Positions 45,828 to 57,446 of a stretch of DNA of 64,000 bases are shown here, piece by piece. The translations under genes were made by a program, and so were the position numbers. The notes beneath the pieces are model-generated. The model was not told the DNA's origin, did no database searches, and worked only from the letters and a program-made list of their open reading frames with translations. Numbering within the stretch: the first letter of the stretch is position 1; every line of letters begins with the position of its first letter. Location of the stretch: positions 282,606 to 346,605 of the forward strand of contig KQ965765.1 of the NCBI GenBank assembly GCA_001574975.1, given 5' to 3'. The stretch comes from Gonapodya prolifera JEL478. Its lineage: Eukaryota > Monoblepharomycota > Monoblepharidomycetes > Monoblepharidales > Gonapodyaceae.

Positions 45828-48603
45828 TTAGGCGGTCGACGCAGAGGGATCGAAGAGCTCCCCAAGCAGCTTCTCCAGCTGCTGCGGGGTGAACTTGACG
45901 TACTTTTGCTGGTTCTTCGTGAACTCGACGTCTTGGTATCTGTCGCCGTCAGCACACACAAATGCAGTCATTCACTGTTACGCATGAGCAATTCCATTCA
46001 CAACAACTCACTTATCATAGAATTTCGCATACAGTGGCACCATAGCCAGGCGCACCGCCTGCACGAGCTGCTGCCGGAGCTCGGTGTCGGGAATAGAGAA
46101 ACTGCGCTGCCCGCCGAAAGTCTCGTCGAACGCTGTGTTGAAAGCCCGGAACTTTGCCTTGATGGCTTCGCGCTGTTGAGAGGAGAGCTGTTTGGGTGCA
46201 GGGCTGTTGTCCACGAGTTGGTCGTAGCATAGTTTCCACCTGCAAACGTCATTCGATTAGGTAGCGGTCGACCGTCCGAGTCACCCGTGGCTGGTTTAGG
46301 CCCACTCACACATCATCATACGCCGCCCGCTGCTTCTGGACCATCCTGTCTAACCTCATATCCACGTCCGGTCCGACAACATCCTGGAGAGTTCGTGACG
46401 CCCGAATGGCCTTTGAGACATAGTTGTAATTGTTGAGCAGGAACACGGTCGACAACGTCGGTTTCTTGTACGTGCGCGATTTGGTCTCGAGTGTTGTGAC
46501 GAGGGCGTCGAGGCAGTCGCCTTATGTGGCGCATGAAAAGGAAAAAAGGTGGCATGTAAACCCACCTTCGCAGCCTAGAATGACCCGCGGCGACGGGTCG
46601 GGTGCTACGTCCTCAACTAACCGATAAACTTGCCCAGTCCCTCACCGCCTGCCAAACTCCGTCCACGACTCTTATCCCGCCTCCCACCCAACGCGGGGCT
46701 TCCATCACCCGCCGTAGCAGACGCGGCGGCGCTAATATGTGCGTCGCCCATCTGCCGAATAAGGTTGTCAAATGTCGTGGGGTAGTCCAGGAACCGTTTG
46801 AGCGCGTTGAGGGTCTATCCGAAACATGCGTGTGTAACTTCCGGGTGTTGTAGGATTCATGAAAGCGACAGTTATACGATGCAACGTACATGACTCGTCA
46901 TCTCATGCACGGTGCCGTCACCCGAGAGGTTGGGTTTGGTGGCTTCGATGTGGATCTCCACGTAGAAGTCCTTGAGCATCCCGATGAGCGTGGAGTCGTA
47001 CGAGGCCACCGTGTCGTAGATTTCGTCCCCGGCGCGACCTGCGTCCTGAAGAGCCGCGAATAGAGCTGTCAGCATTAAAGAAGGTCCACGGTCCCCCACC
47101 ACCACCCCCACCGCGCGCACCCTTAACACGATGAGAACATACTCTAAGAAAGCCGCTCTTGGCATCCGTAAGACTTATCCGCATACACTCCTCCAAATCC
47201 GCCAACACCACCACCTCGGTATAGTCTCCTTTCGACGCCGCCCTCTTGACCCTTCCCACCAGTGCCTCTGCCTTCTCTGCAAATGCCGCAAACGATGCTC
47301 CAACCACACCTGTGAACGACGTCGGCACCAGATCCGGTGGAAGGGCAGAGGTGAGCACCCTATGTTCCGCCGCCGCAAGAGCCCCTAAGGCGTTCGTGTA
47401 CGCAATGTGCGGCCCGGACCCGCGTGCGTACGATTGCACGCGCGGAGCCATGTTTGTGGCGGCTTGGGAGGGGGGCAGGATTGATTTGGCGAAGGAGGGT
47501 TGCCGGACGGCGATGTAGGTGGCGACCACGTCGGTGTAGCTTAGGCCCTGGTGTTCGGTACCAGACATAAAGGAGGAGAGGGTGAAGAGGGTTTCCAGGG
47601 TTTGTGGGGGTGGTTGCGGGATTGTGACTGTGGAGGGAAGACCTTTTGAGGAGGTGTTGTTACGGAAAACACCATGCGCTCAACTATCCATCAACATTAA
47701 ACTCGGAAAATCATTTTTGACAACGGGGAATTATTGCGACATCCTGGAAGCTCCTCCGAGACGGGTGAGCGCTCCCTGTCACACTCAAACAACTTACAAG
47801 AGCTTTGTTGCGATGTGAGATCGACAGTGGTGGTTACCCCGTTAAGAGTCTTTCGGAACAGGTCTTGGATCTTTCCAAGTCCTGTTGCGAGGAGTGTCCG
47901 CTTTGAAGTAAAAGTGTGAATTGAAAGTTAACAACCGAGGAGTCAGACAAGCTGGTAGTCGACTGTCGCCTCACCAAGCTTCCCACAGCGCGGTCCGCAC
48001 TGCGAAACTGCGATTTGGCCAGGTATGTATAGGCGTCTCGCACGCGCGTGACCGAGTCCATGTACCTCTGGAGGTGGTCTTCGCGAGGTCTGGGTTCGAT
48101 GTGCTCGCGAGGACAGCTCCGGGTCACAGTAAGCTAACAACGTCACATACCCTCTGGTAATAACGGGTTCTTCTCGTCCAGCAAGGTCGAAATAGTTCGT
48201 TACAAGCTCCATTTGCATGATTGTGGCATCGATGTCTGTGTTGGAGCAACCTCCGTTGGCAAAACAGTTCCATTATTACAAGTACGAGGTACACACTGTC
48301 GTGTAAAGCCGTTAGCTTTGTCATCTGCTTGTGAATCGGTGCGATTGTCTTTTCAAGGCGAATCAGTCTGTCGTCGAATGAGGACAGGATCTGGGTCTGC
48401 AACACACATATTGCGTTACGACATGTCAAAAATTGATACGAGAGCGCGGAGAGTTGGCTCACCATTCTCGTTGCGATCGCGTCGGTTCGCTTCAATGTTT
48501 CCTGCAAGTCCGCCGCATCCTCCTCCTCGTCCTCGATTTTCCCCTCGAGCTCCAGCCGCCGCTCTGCAAGTCCACCGTCGTCCAGATACGCGGGGTCTTG
48601 CAT
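45828..48603 (-). CDS. EXO70: Exocyst complex component Exo70
   Basis: The start MQDPAYLDDGGLAERRLELE is followed by DLQETLKRTDAIATRMVSQ, ILSSFDDRLIRLEKTIAPIH and DSVTRVRDAYTYLAKSQFRS. The middle reads VQSYARGSGPHIAYTNALGA and DEIYDTVASYDSTLIGMLKD. Later exons give VFLLNNYNYVSKAIRASRTL, and the C-terminus KAKFRAFNTAFDETFGGQRS, SIPDTELRQQLVQAVRLAMV, KYVKFTPQQLEKLLGELFDP, with TAA at 45830-45828. This is Exo70 end to end, about 630 residues in eight or more exons. It tethers secretory vesicles to PI(4,5)P2 at the plasma membrane with Rho GTPases. An upstream in-frame ATG exists at 48648. It is divergent from the YTH gene (562 bp). Confidence 0.9.
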
Positions 48604-49165
48604 TGAGGGGTGGGGATGGCGGCAGCTTTGGTCACTTCTCGTCTGCACTTGTGAGTTGGCTTCGTATTGTTACACAAACATTCTGACTAACCATTCACCA
48701 GTCAGAAAAAAAAGCGAGGTTGATCACAGTACAGATGCTTGCTTTATAAGTAAGAAGAATGAATACGATTATGCTTTGGTATTTCCGTTGGCAGGTGCTG
48801 ACGGCACGTGCGGGGGTTACGCGTTGACGATGCAGGTTCAGAGCACCAGAGAACACTCTCCTTCAGAGTTATTTTATGAGTATGCTGTGCAAATTGACCC
48901 AGAGAATATGCTGTCAACGGGTCTCGTCCCTGCGCCGAGCATGATTTTGATCTCATGCTAAAACCGAAAACAAACGCCCTGAACTGCAGGCTGAATTCAA
49001 AGAAGCAAATCAACTCAACCACTCTAACGCAGGAACCGCGGGTGCAGGCTCTCTTTCACTTTTAGCGGTAGGTTACCGCAAGCGCAGGCCAAGCTTTTGA
49101 CGGAGTCCTGGAAACCTCTTTGTCCGTTTTGATCAGCCAGCCTCCGGATCCTATCGCGGCAAACC

Positions 49166-52100
49166 ATGTCCGCACCGCAACCCTCGTCCGGAAGCACGCC
49201 TGGCCAGTCTTCGCCGGGTCAGCTTGCGGCCCCGTTCTCCGAGGATGGCAGGTTTGGAAGCCAGGGCGGACAGTCCCCTCGTCAACCGACCGGTGACCTG
49301 GAGCAGCCGAGATGGACTCCCACACCAGAGGTATGTGAAAGAAAATTGGGCAAGCTGCCATCAACGTCTGGGGATGGGATGGTGGCGGGGGGTGGGGTGG
49401 CTCCTCCTGTTCCCATGGCTCGGGTGTTTTCGGGACTTCAATATGCCGCAAACGCTGGCAAACGCCATCCTCCCACCTCTTCATGAGCGATGATGGGGCA
49501 TGCTTGTGTGTATTTCCTCCGCAACCCATGTGCTCGGTGGTTTCGGCGCGTTCCAAAATCTCGCAAACCGGTGGCATTGCAAAACCCAAGTCCCCCTGAA
49601 ACATCAAGCTCACCTTCCTTCCCGCACCCCTCCCAGGCTGCAATACACGCCGCCTACCCCTTCCAACGGGCTTACCCCCACTTCGCACCCGCCAGTCCCG
49701 ACTTCGGTCCCCACCAACTCGCCGCCATGACGCTCGCTCGCCCAGGCATGGCTCTCGCGGATCCCACAGGGATGTCCTATATCGCTCATCCCTACATCCA
49801 GGCCGATTTCAGGGGGTATGTCCCCGTGCAGGCATTCGCTACTGATCCCAGAATGGCCCCTCGGGGATACGAACCTGCTGCGTTCCAGCCCGCGATGTCC
49901 CCCGTCCCGCACCACCCCAGACAGCGGGGAGGATCTGGGGTTGGAGGGCACGACCAGCGGTATGACGGTCCCTCGACGGACGTGGCACACAACATGCAGA
50001 GGGACGATGGAAGGGGGAGATGGGGCGGGGGGGGGTTCCAGTTCCCACCTCAAGCCGACGTGAGCCGGTCCGGCGCACCCTACCAGGCAGAGTATGCGCA
50101 GGGTGGGTACGCTGGCCAGCAGGGGCCGCCGCAGTCAAAGTCTCGGTTCCATGACCCAAGGTGAGGGTGACTCAGCCCATTCCGAAACCCAGTCGGCTGA
50201 TACCCATCGATACAGGCTTTCTGTGTGGGTTGGAAACGTTCCGCCTGACACTTCGTCGCAAGAGCTGTACAACTTCTTTGGCGACGTTGACGTCGAGGTG
50301 ATTCACCCTTCTAAATCTCCGTTGCTTCCCCCGTAAACACTTCATGGAATCCTCTTTGCTGTTTCCCAGAGCATCTACGTAGTTCCGAAATCGCGCTGTG
50401 CGTTCTTGAACCTCTACAACGAGGACCAAGTCATCGATGTCGTGAGAAGGTACCATGAGAGTGTGTTCCGGAATGGGCGGATCTTGTTGCGGCCTCAAAA
50501 GGTTTGTGCCAACTTCTCCCCATGCTTCGGCCATTTTTTCTAACAATACGCAAACACGCAAACACGCCAGGAATCTCCCCGCTACGCCGCCGCATACCGA
50601 CAAGACCCCTCCCTGGGCGGAGGCTCCTCCCTCGGTCCAGCCTCGGCGCAATTCCGAGGCTCATCCCGCTCGCCATCAAACTACCTGCCCTCACCCGCCG
50701 GAACACCCGGCTCGACGTATCAACAGCTGCCAGGTCAGTCCGTCGTTCCGCAGGTCATGGTGGATGGGCAGTCCAAGGAGCGGTTCTTTGTCATGCGGTC
50801 CATGTGAGTTTAGTGTTGGGAATTTCTCTAGCACGGGATCACGGTGACACGCGACGATGCTCACTATAGAACGGAACAAGCCATTATTCTCTCCGTCGAG
50901 ACTTGCAAGTGGTCGACTCAGCTCAAGAACGCGGCGGCGCTCAACGAGGCCTTCGACATGTGCGAGACCGTGTACCTCGCCTTCTCAGTCAACGGGTCTC
51001 GCTCCTTCTTTGGGTATGCCATGTGAGTTGCGGTTGTACGAGGTGGTGCGGTGTAATGCTGTGGCCTGATAGGAGTGGGTGTCGTGGGTGAAGTATGACG
51101 TCTAGAATCAGACCTCTCAAGGCGAACGCGGAAGATCAGCTGTTTGCGACGGTTCATCCCAAATTGGATCTGACGTCGCCGTTTACCCTCCAATGGGTGA
51201 CGTATGAGTGAGTTCTACAGTCTGGTTCGGATAAAGTCATGTGGAAGGCTTTAATCTTATCTCGGTGACTGTCTTGTTCAGCTGCAACCTGCCCTTCGAA
51301 GACACGAACGATCTTCGCAACATGCTGAACATGGGATTCCCAGTGTCTCGGTACGCTTATCATCAATCCGACCATTTTTTTTTTCCAGTGGACCAATCTC
51401 TCCATAACATCCCCATGACAGATCCAAGGACGGTGTAGAACTGGACCACTCTTGCGGAAAACGTCTCATTTCCCGCCTCGACGAATACTTTGCCCAGAAC
51501 CCGTCATCCAAGCGTGAAGTCATCGCAGCCGTGGCGTCTCAGTGAGTTTCTCTCGGTTAAACCTCGTTCATCACACTTTTCTTACAATTGAATTACAATG
51601 CAAAGGGGAGCGGGATCTCCTGTTATTGAGCGCTCGCGGTCGGTGGAGGACTTGTCGCTCGCACAAATAAAAGTGGAGGAGGACCTCGAAGCGATTCGGT
51701 CGAATGGAGCGACTCTCTACGTGAGCTTTGTGGTTCAACAGCATATGTCCGTATATATTCGTGATAATGCTTTAACAGCCGTCACAGCTCAACCCCTCGG
51801 AGGACCCCATCTTGCGTCACCGTCGCACCTTTTCCACACCCATTCTGGAATCGCTCAACCCTGCCTCGTCTCCGGAACGGTCCTCCGGCGCTATGAACGG
51901 TTCACTTCACCCACCGTCCCCGTTATCCATGTCGACGCACGCGTTCAGCCATACTCGGGCTCAGTCCACCTCCATCTATGGGGCGGCCCGTGGGCAACTG
52001 TCTCCCCAAGCCGTCCTCGAAGCACTTAAGAGGTCCCCGACGACAGCGACGAGGCCCGCTCACGGAAGATCCGCCAGTCAGCATATGCAGGCCACCGATG

Positions 52101-53218
52101 CAATCGCATTCGCACAAGCAAACGGTGCACTCGAGGGATCGCCCATTCAACTCTCTGGATCGGCGGATAGTGCCCATCTCGCTGCCGCATTGGGACACGC
52201 AAGGCAGCGGAGCAGGGACCTCGCGGCAGAGGCTTTTGCGTTCCCACCTGGCTCGGGATTGGAGGGGTCAAATGGGCTTAGGAGCGCGTCGGACATGCCC
52301 ATCATTCCGAGTGCGGGTCATTCCAGAACAAGGAGCAGGGATCTCGCCGTGGACCCGTTCATGATGGGGAACACGAGCCAAGTTCAGCTGCCAGGTGCTG
52401 TGGGACACGGTCGCACCAGAAGTCGTGACTTCGCCACCGATCCGTTCCCTCTTGGGTCACCCGGAGAAGGGGTTCTTCCAACACCAACCCACACTCGCAC
52501 GAGGAGCCGTGACCTGATCTCAGATCCCTTCCCTCTTGGAAATCCCGGCGACGGACCCCTCATCCCGGCCGGTCATACGCGAATGAGGAGTAGGGATTTG
52601 ACTGAGGTCTTCGGGTTGGGACCCTCACCCGGCATGGAAGGCCACCGCGGAAGCCCGCTCAACAGTTCTAGCGACGGTCCTCTCATGATGCGCAATCACG
52701 CACGCACAGCAAGTCGGGACATGGTCGGAGGACCTATCGGGTTCGGAACTGTGAGGGACGGATCGATCGCGAGCTCGCAATCTAGCGTCGAGTCCCTGGC
52801 GGAAATAATGTCAGGTATGCCGGACGTCGGCGACCTTCATGTGCGGGGCCTGTTCGCGTCATCGCCGGGACTGACTGAGTTGGACAAGTCCACGGCGGGG
52901 TCGATGCTAGGATCGATGGGATCCACAAGCCGCTTGGTTGATGATGTCAACGTCGTACGGCGGCAATTGATGCAGCTTTCGATGGGTACCGGCTCTGGCA
53001 TTGGATCAGATCTGGACGGGTCCATTACGACTTCGGCTGCCTCCTTGATGCAATCGAATGCCTTTGTCAGCGAGGTGTTGGTTGCGGCCCCCGCGGAAGG
53101 AGTGAAGCACGCATACGACGAAGACGACGAAATGTTTTCTGCAGGGGTTCCGAAGCTCGATTCGTCTCCGGAAAGGTGGAACGCAGTGGGAGGGCAGACC
53201 TGGATTGGTCTGCAATGA
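49166..53218 (+). CDS. RRM-YTH domain RNA-binding protein with C-terminal RSRD repeats
   Basis: Exon 1 starts MSAPQPSSGSTPGQSS. A disordered Gly/Pro/Gln region (to about 50160) precedes an RRM: YRLSVWVGNVPPDTSSQELY, NFFGDVDVE, then SRCAFLNLYNEEDQVIDVVR. The YTH domain follows: KERFFVMRSM, IILSVETCKWSTQLKNAAAL, VYLAFSVNGSRSFFGYAM, FTLQWVTY, CNLPFEDTNDLRNMLNMGFP and KDGVELDHSCGKRL. The first cage Trp (CKWST) is kept; the usual NPW is NML. A long last exon (from about 51790) has six copies of an HxRxRSRDLxxDPF-like unit and ends GGQTWIGLQ at 53218. It is likely an Mmi1-type RNA-decay or meiotic transcript factor; m6A reading is doubtful. Confidence 0.85.
52190..52735 (+). repeat. Peptide repeat HxRxRSRDLxxDPF, six copies
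   Basis: Within the last exon of the YTH gene the units are GHARQRSRDLAAEAF, GHSRTRSRDLAVDPF, GHGRTRSRDFATDPF, THTRTRSRDLISDPF, GHTRMRSRDLTEVFG and NHARTASRDMVGGPI, spaced about 27-41 codons apart. Weaker copies (SHTRAQS, AHGRSAS) lie upstream near 51950 and 52060. The Arg-x-Arg-Ser core resembles basophilic kinase or 14-3-3 sites. Confidence 0.8.
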
Positions 53219-53971
53219 TTTGGGGAGGTGGAATGGTGGATGGTTGGGGTGTTGTGCAAAATAGATGTGAGCTTTTTGGGAGGGATTGGAGCTGTTGGAT
53301 TTTTCTTTTCTTCGAAATTCGGGCTGGGCTTTTTGACATCGGAATGAACGTTGAACATGAGTGGTCACTTGTCGCATGTGTCAGCCTACCGTGAACCATG
53401 GTTTACGTAACAGCAGTACTACTCGCGGATCCGGCAACATGGCTGGAGCTTGAGTCAACCGCAGTACTTGCATCTCCTCTGCATCACCTCTCTACGCACG
53501 GCGGGCGTCACTCGAGCTACTTCGTTCACTTCTGTAAACTTGGAGGAGCATTTTTTTTCAGAGAGACAACAGAAAGTATACCATCACGATTTCAGCGGGC
53601 CGGCTCCTGTTTGGAGGAGATGACGTGGGAATATGGCAATGAAGCAGACCATATAGACCCCTTTCTTTCTTTATCTTAGCAACCGAAAATGTAAAAAAGA
53701 TGGAACAATCCTTTGCCTCAAGCCACATGCAATGTGCATTTCGTGCTCTGGTCGACCAAATTGATGCGCAGTTCAGTCCCGTACATCGCTCCACGTATTC
53801 GCGTGATATAAGCAGGCGAAGAGAGCCCACTTGACTAGCATTCTCGATCGGATAAGGTTCGAGAGATGGTGGAGTCAGGGCAAAGAAAGATTGGTCACCC
53901 AACGTGTATAAAAGTGCGGCACAGTTGATACTCAGCAGGCAGCGTGCACTGCACGGTATTCCTTCCTCAGA
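53219..53971. other. Intergenic, promoter of the PFK-2/FBPase-2 gene
   Basis: An ORF of 93 codons at 53398-53679 shows no motif. A TATA-like TATAAAAG lies at 53906, about 66 bp before the next start codon. Confidence 0.4.
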
Positions 53972-56528
53972 ATGACCACCAACGGAACGACGAAGAGATC
54001 CCCACCAACAAGCCCGGGGACCGCGAGCCCACCCGTACTCTCTCCGCGTCCCCAGACTTCCTCGCTCCGGGTAGCGGCCACCAATGCCAGAGCACGCGCT
54101 TCGTTTCTCCCTGCACCCTCGACCAATCGCCTGCAGCCCATCGCGAATCCGATGCTATGGAACAACACGCCTATGCCCACGCCATCACCGCAGCCCGACG
54201 ATGCTCGCCTACGGGCGACGGTCATGGCAAAACCCGGCGCTCTTCAGGACACTGACTTGGGCTTCCCCGCCTCCCCACAACCAACGTTTTCAGTCGAGGA
54301 CCGAAGGATAGCACGAGGTGCATTTCCGTGTCGCTGAGGTCGAATCTCCGTGGAGCTCACTGCTTTTGCGCCCTTCCCAATGTCGACATGGCCCTGACGC
54401 GTCATGATTCCTCACTGTGACACAGACTATTTGGAGCGACGGAATGAAATAGGTCCAAAGCTGGTGATAGTTATGGTGAGTTTTCGTCGATTTCGCTGAT
54501 CCTTGTCCGGCTGTCTCTAAGAACATTTCAATTCGCGAAGGTCGGCCTTCCAGCCCGAGGGAAATCTTGTGAGTAATGATTCAAAACGTACTGAGTACGT
54601 TACTATATGAGATTGGAACATATCAGATATCAGTCACAAGCTGAGGCGGTTCTTGTCATGGATGGGTGAGTCTTGGCATGGAGCCGGCTCACGATACGTC
54701 GCTTTCCCGACTCTAATGAGGCCATCAAAGGTTTTCGAACGAAAATCTTTAACGTTGGGAACCGACGGCGAGTTGCCGACGCCGGTTTCCAAGCAGACGG
54801 TCACAGCGTAGGACGTCTCCAAATTTGTCCGGGAGGACCACCCAATCAACCTTCCACGTCACCCGTAGGCCAACGGAAATCACGCTGAAGCTGATGCCCA
54901 TCCTGTCGGCGACCCGCAGCACCACGATACAGGAGCGACCACACATGACGCGACCTTTTTCGACCCCAACAATGCTAGAGCTCGGGAGCTGCGGGAGCAA
55001 GTGGCTCTGGACACACTCGAGGAGTTGATCTCGTGGCTTAAGTCGGGTGGGAAGGTTGCTATCCATGGTGAGTGATGGCGCCGGAGAACGTCTGAGTTTC
55101 ACGAGCGACGTTGACGAACTGCGGGTTTCCAGATGCCACGAATTCGACACGAGTACGAAGGTATGTGGTCTGTCTTCTGGAGCCGTTTTCAACTTCAAAA
55201 GCTCTGCGACTTTCAGAGAGGCCCTGATACACCGAGTCTCGCAAGAACCCAACATCAGTTTCATGTTCATGGAATCGATTTGGTGGGGTATCCCTCGCCT
55301 CTCTTTGCCGATACCACTTAGATCTTACATGTGCGTCTCTTTTCACCGGTGCTCGTCCTATAACAGCACGGATCCCATTATTTTGGAAACCAACATCCGC
55401 ATGAAACTGAACTCGCCGGACTATCGCAATATGGACCCTGAAATGGCCATCGCGGACTTCAAAGCTCGGACACATAACTACGAAAAGGCTTACGAGCCGC
55501 TTGGGGATGTTGAGGAGCAATTAGACGTGAGGTATGTTCTATTAAAGGGGTACGTGGGAAGGTTGCAGGCTCACCACGAGTTCTGTTTAGCTATGTCAAG
55601 GTCTTCAATGTGGGAAAGAAGTCCATCGCGTACAATGTCCGCGGTTACCTGATGTCCCAGTGTGTGTTCTTCCTGGGAAACATGTACGTTTTGAACCGTA
55701 GCGCCCGTCACTTTTACCGGCTGTCACAAGCGTCTGTACCCATACAGGCACATAGCAGATCGAGTCATCTACCTCACACGCCACGGCGAGTCCGAATACA
55801 ACCGCGAAGGGAAGATCGGCGGGGACCCTCCCCTCACAGACCAGGGCCGACAATTCGCTGCCGCTCTTGCCCGCTTCGCGCAAGAGCGGCACCCAATCGC
55901 ACCTGCCTGTCCTGAAAAGTCCAAGGCGGACTCGACGTTTGGTGGCGGTGGCGGCGGCCAGCTCCAGCTGTGGACGTCCAAGCTGCGAAGAACGGTGGAG
56001 ACGGCCCAGTTCTTTGACGAGCAGTATGAAGTCACGACCATGAGGTTCTTGAATGAGATTTATTCGGGGTTGTGTGAGGGAATGACTTACGTGAGTTGCT
56101 GGTGCTGGCTCTGGCTCCGGTTTTCCTTGTGCTCACCGAAACCCCAGGACGACATCGAAAAGGTGTACCCCGAGGAATACCGCACACGGCAAGCCAACAA
56201 ACTGATCGGGCGGTACCCGGGCGGGGAAAACTACATGGACGTGATCGAGCGTCTTCGGCCCGTTGTCGTGGAGCTGGAGCGGCTCTCGACGGACGTGCTC
56301 ATCATCACGCACAACGTCGTTATGCGGACTTTGCTGGCGTACTTTACGGGGATGGACCTCCTCGAAATGACCCTGCTCGACGTTCCCCTGCATACCGTGT
56401 ATTGCCTCAAGCCCAAACCGTACGGGGTGGAGATTGTGAAGTATCGGTGGAATAAGGAAACGGATGGGTTTTGTGAGTGGGATCGCCTGCAAGGTCGTGA
56501 ATATGGCAGCCGTGTTAATCTGGTATAA
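53972..56528 (+). CDS. Bifunctional 6-phosphofructo-2-kinase/fructose-2,6-bisphosphatase
   Basis: A Pro/Ser/Thr-rich N-terminus (MTTNGTTKRSPPTSPG) precedes the kinase: KLVIVM and, after an intron, VGLPARGKS (Walker A), YISHKLRRFLSWMG, TKIFNVGNRRR, ATFFDPNNARARELREQVAL, LISWLKSGGKVAIH, DATNSTRVR, NIRMKLNSPDYRNMDPEMAI and YEKAYEPLGD. The phosphatase half has VIYLTRHGESEYNREGKIGG, TSKLRRTVETAQFF, FLNEIYSGLCEGMTY, EEYRTRQANKLIGRYPGGEN and VLIITHNVVMRTLLAYFTGM. Both phosphatase His residues and the Glu are kept, so both activities are expected, unlike yeast Pfk26. It sets fructose-2,6-bisphosphate and hence glycolytic flux. About ten short-intron exons; stop at 56526-56528. Confidence 0.92.
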
Positions 56529-57446
56529 TTGGGACAGATGAAGTTACCGAGCCGCCCAGAGACGAGCCAAAGTATCATTCGTAGTAGTCACATACTGGAT
56601 TTGTTGCAGACGTACCACCGAGAGAGTCGCCGCTTAATCCATTTACATCACTCCACCATCTGAGCATTAAACTGGTAGTATAATTGAATCATCTTTTTGG
56701 CGTGTAATTGAGTTGTCATTACATAAACTTGGATTTTCCTTACTCTTATAGTAGCGCTCTGATTAGGTCATCTCTCTCGCTCGTCGCATAAAAAGATGGT
56801 GATATTTTCTGATGAGAAGTGTTCGAAATAGTTTCTCCACCGGTTGTTCTCTCTAGCAGAGCAGAAGCCCCGCCCTTCCCCGCCTGCCGTCTCTTCCTGT
56901 ACTTTTCCAGAGCCTTGAACACATCCTTGTCGCAGTTATTGGCGTGACTTTCTGCGGGATCGGACCACAGGAGGCACTCCCACCGCGTGACACTATGGAA
57001 GTGCAATTGAATTCGTCATTTGGCGAACATTCCTTAGTGTGAATGTATGTATTTTGAGCGTTGGCGGGTGGTCGGCGGTAAATTCCCCCAGAGGAGTTTC
57101 GTTTTCGGGTGTTCCCTTCCGCTTTATGTCAAGTGCACTTACCTACATATGTGACAAGAGGACTTCGTTCCTGAATAATGCATGTATTTGCAACTCAAGA
57201 TTCTCAAACTTGTTTATGAAGTTCGTCGGTCGCCTGCCCATTGCGGACATATCCCGCGCAAAGTCGGCACGGGAAGTGAACATCCGACAATGACCTATCA
57301 AATAAAAGCGAGGATATCCTTTCACTGCTCAAATGGGGGAAAACCCAAATGTTCCTTGGCAACCCGGTTAAATGTGTTTCATGATCGGATAAATTCACAT
57401 TTATAATCATAACTGGCAACTGAAATTCAACCACGCATCTTGGAAA
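56529..57446. other. Intergenic with one unassigned minus-strand ORF
   Basis: A minus ORF at 57006-56746 (86 codons) begins MHFHSVTRWECLLWSDPAES and contains KDVFKALEKYRKRRQAGKG. It looks protein-like and could be the last exon of a small gene, but I cannot name it or find its first exon. The remainder serves as the oxidoreductase promoter. Confidence 0.3.

Noticed and set aside
48656-48961. 101-codon plus-strand ORF
   Set aside because: It lies in the promoter between EXO70 and the YTH gene; no motif.
53398-53679. 93-codon plus-strand ORF
   Set aside because: No family match and no splice partners; within the gap before the PFK-2/FBPase-2 gene.
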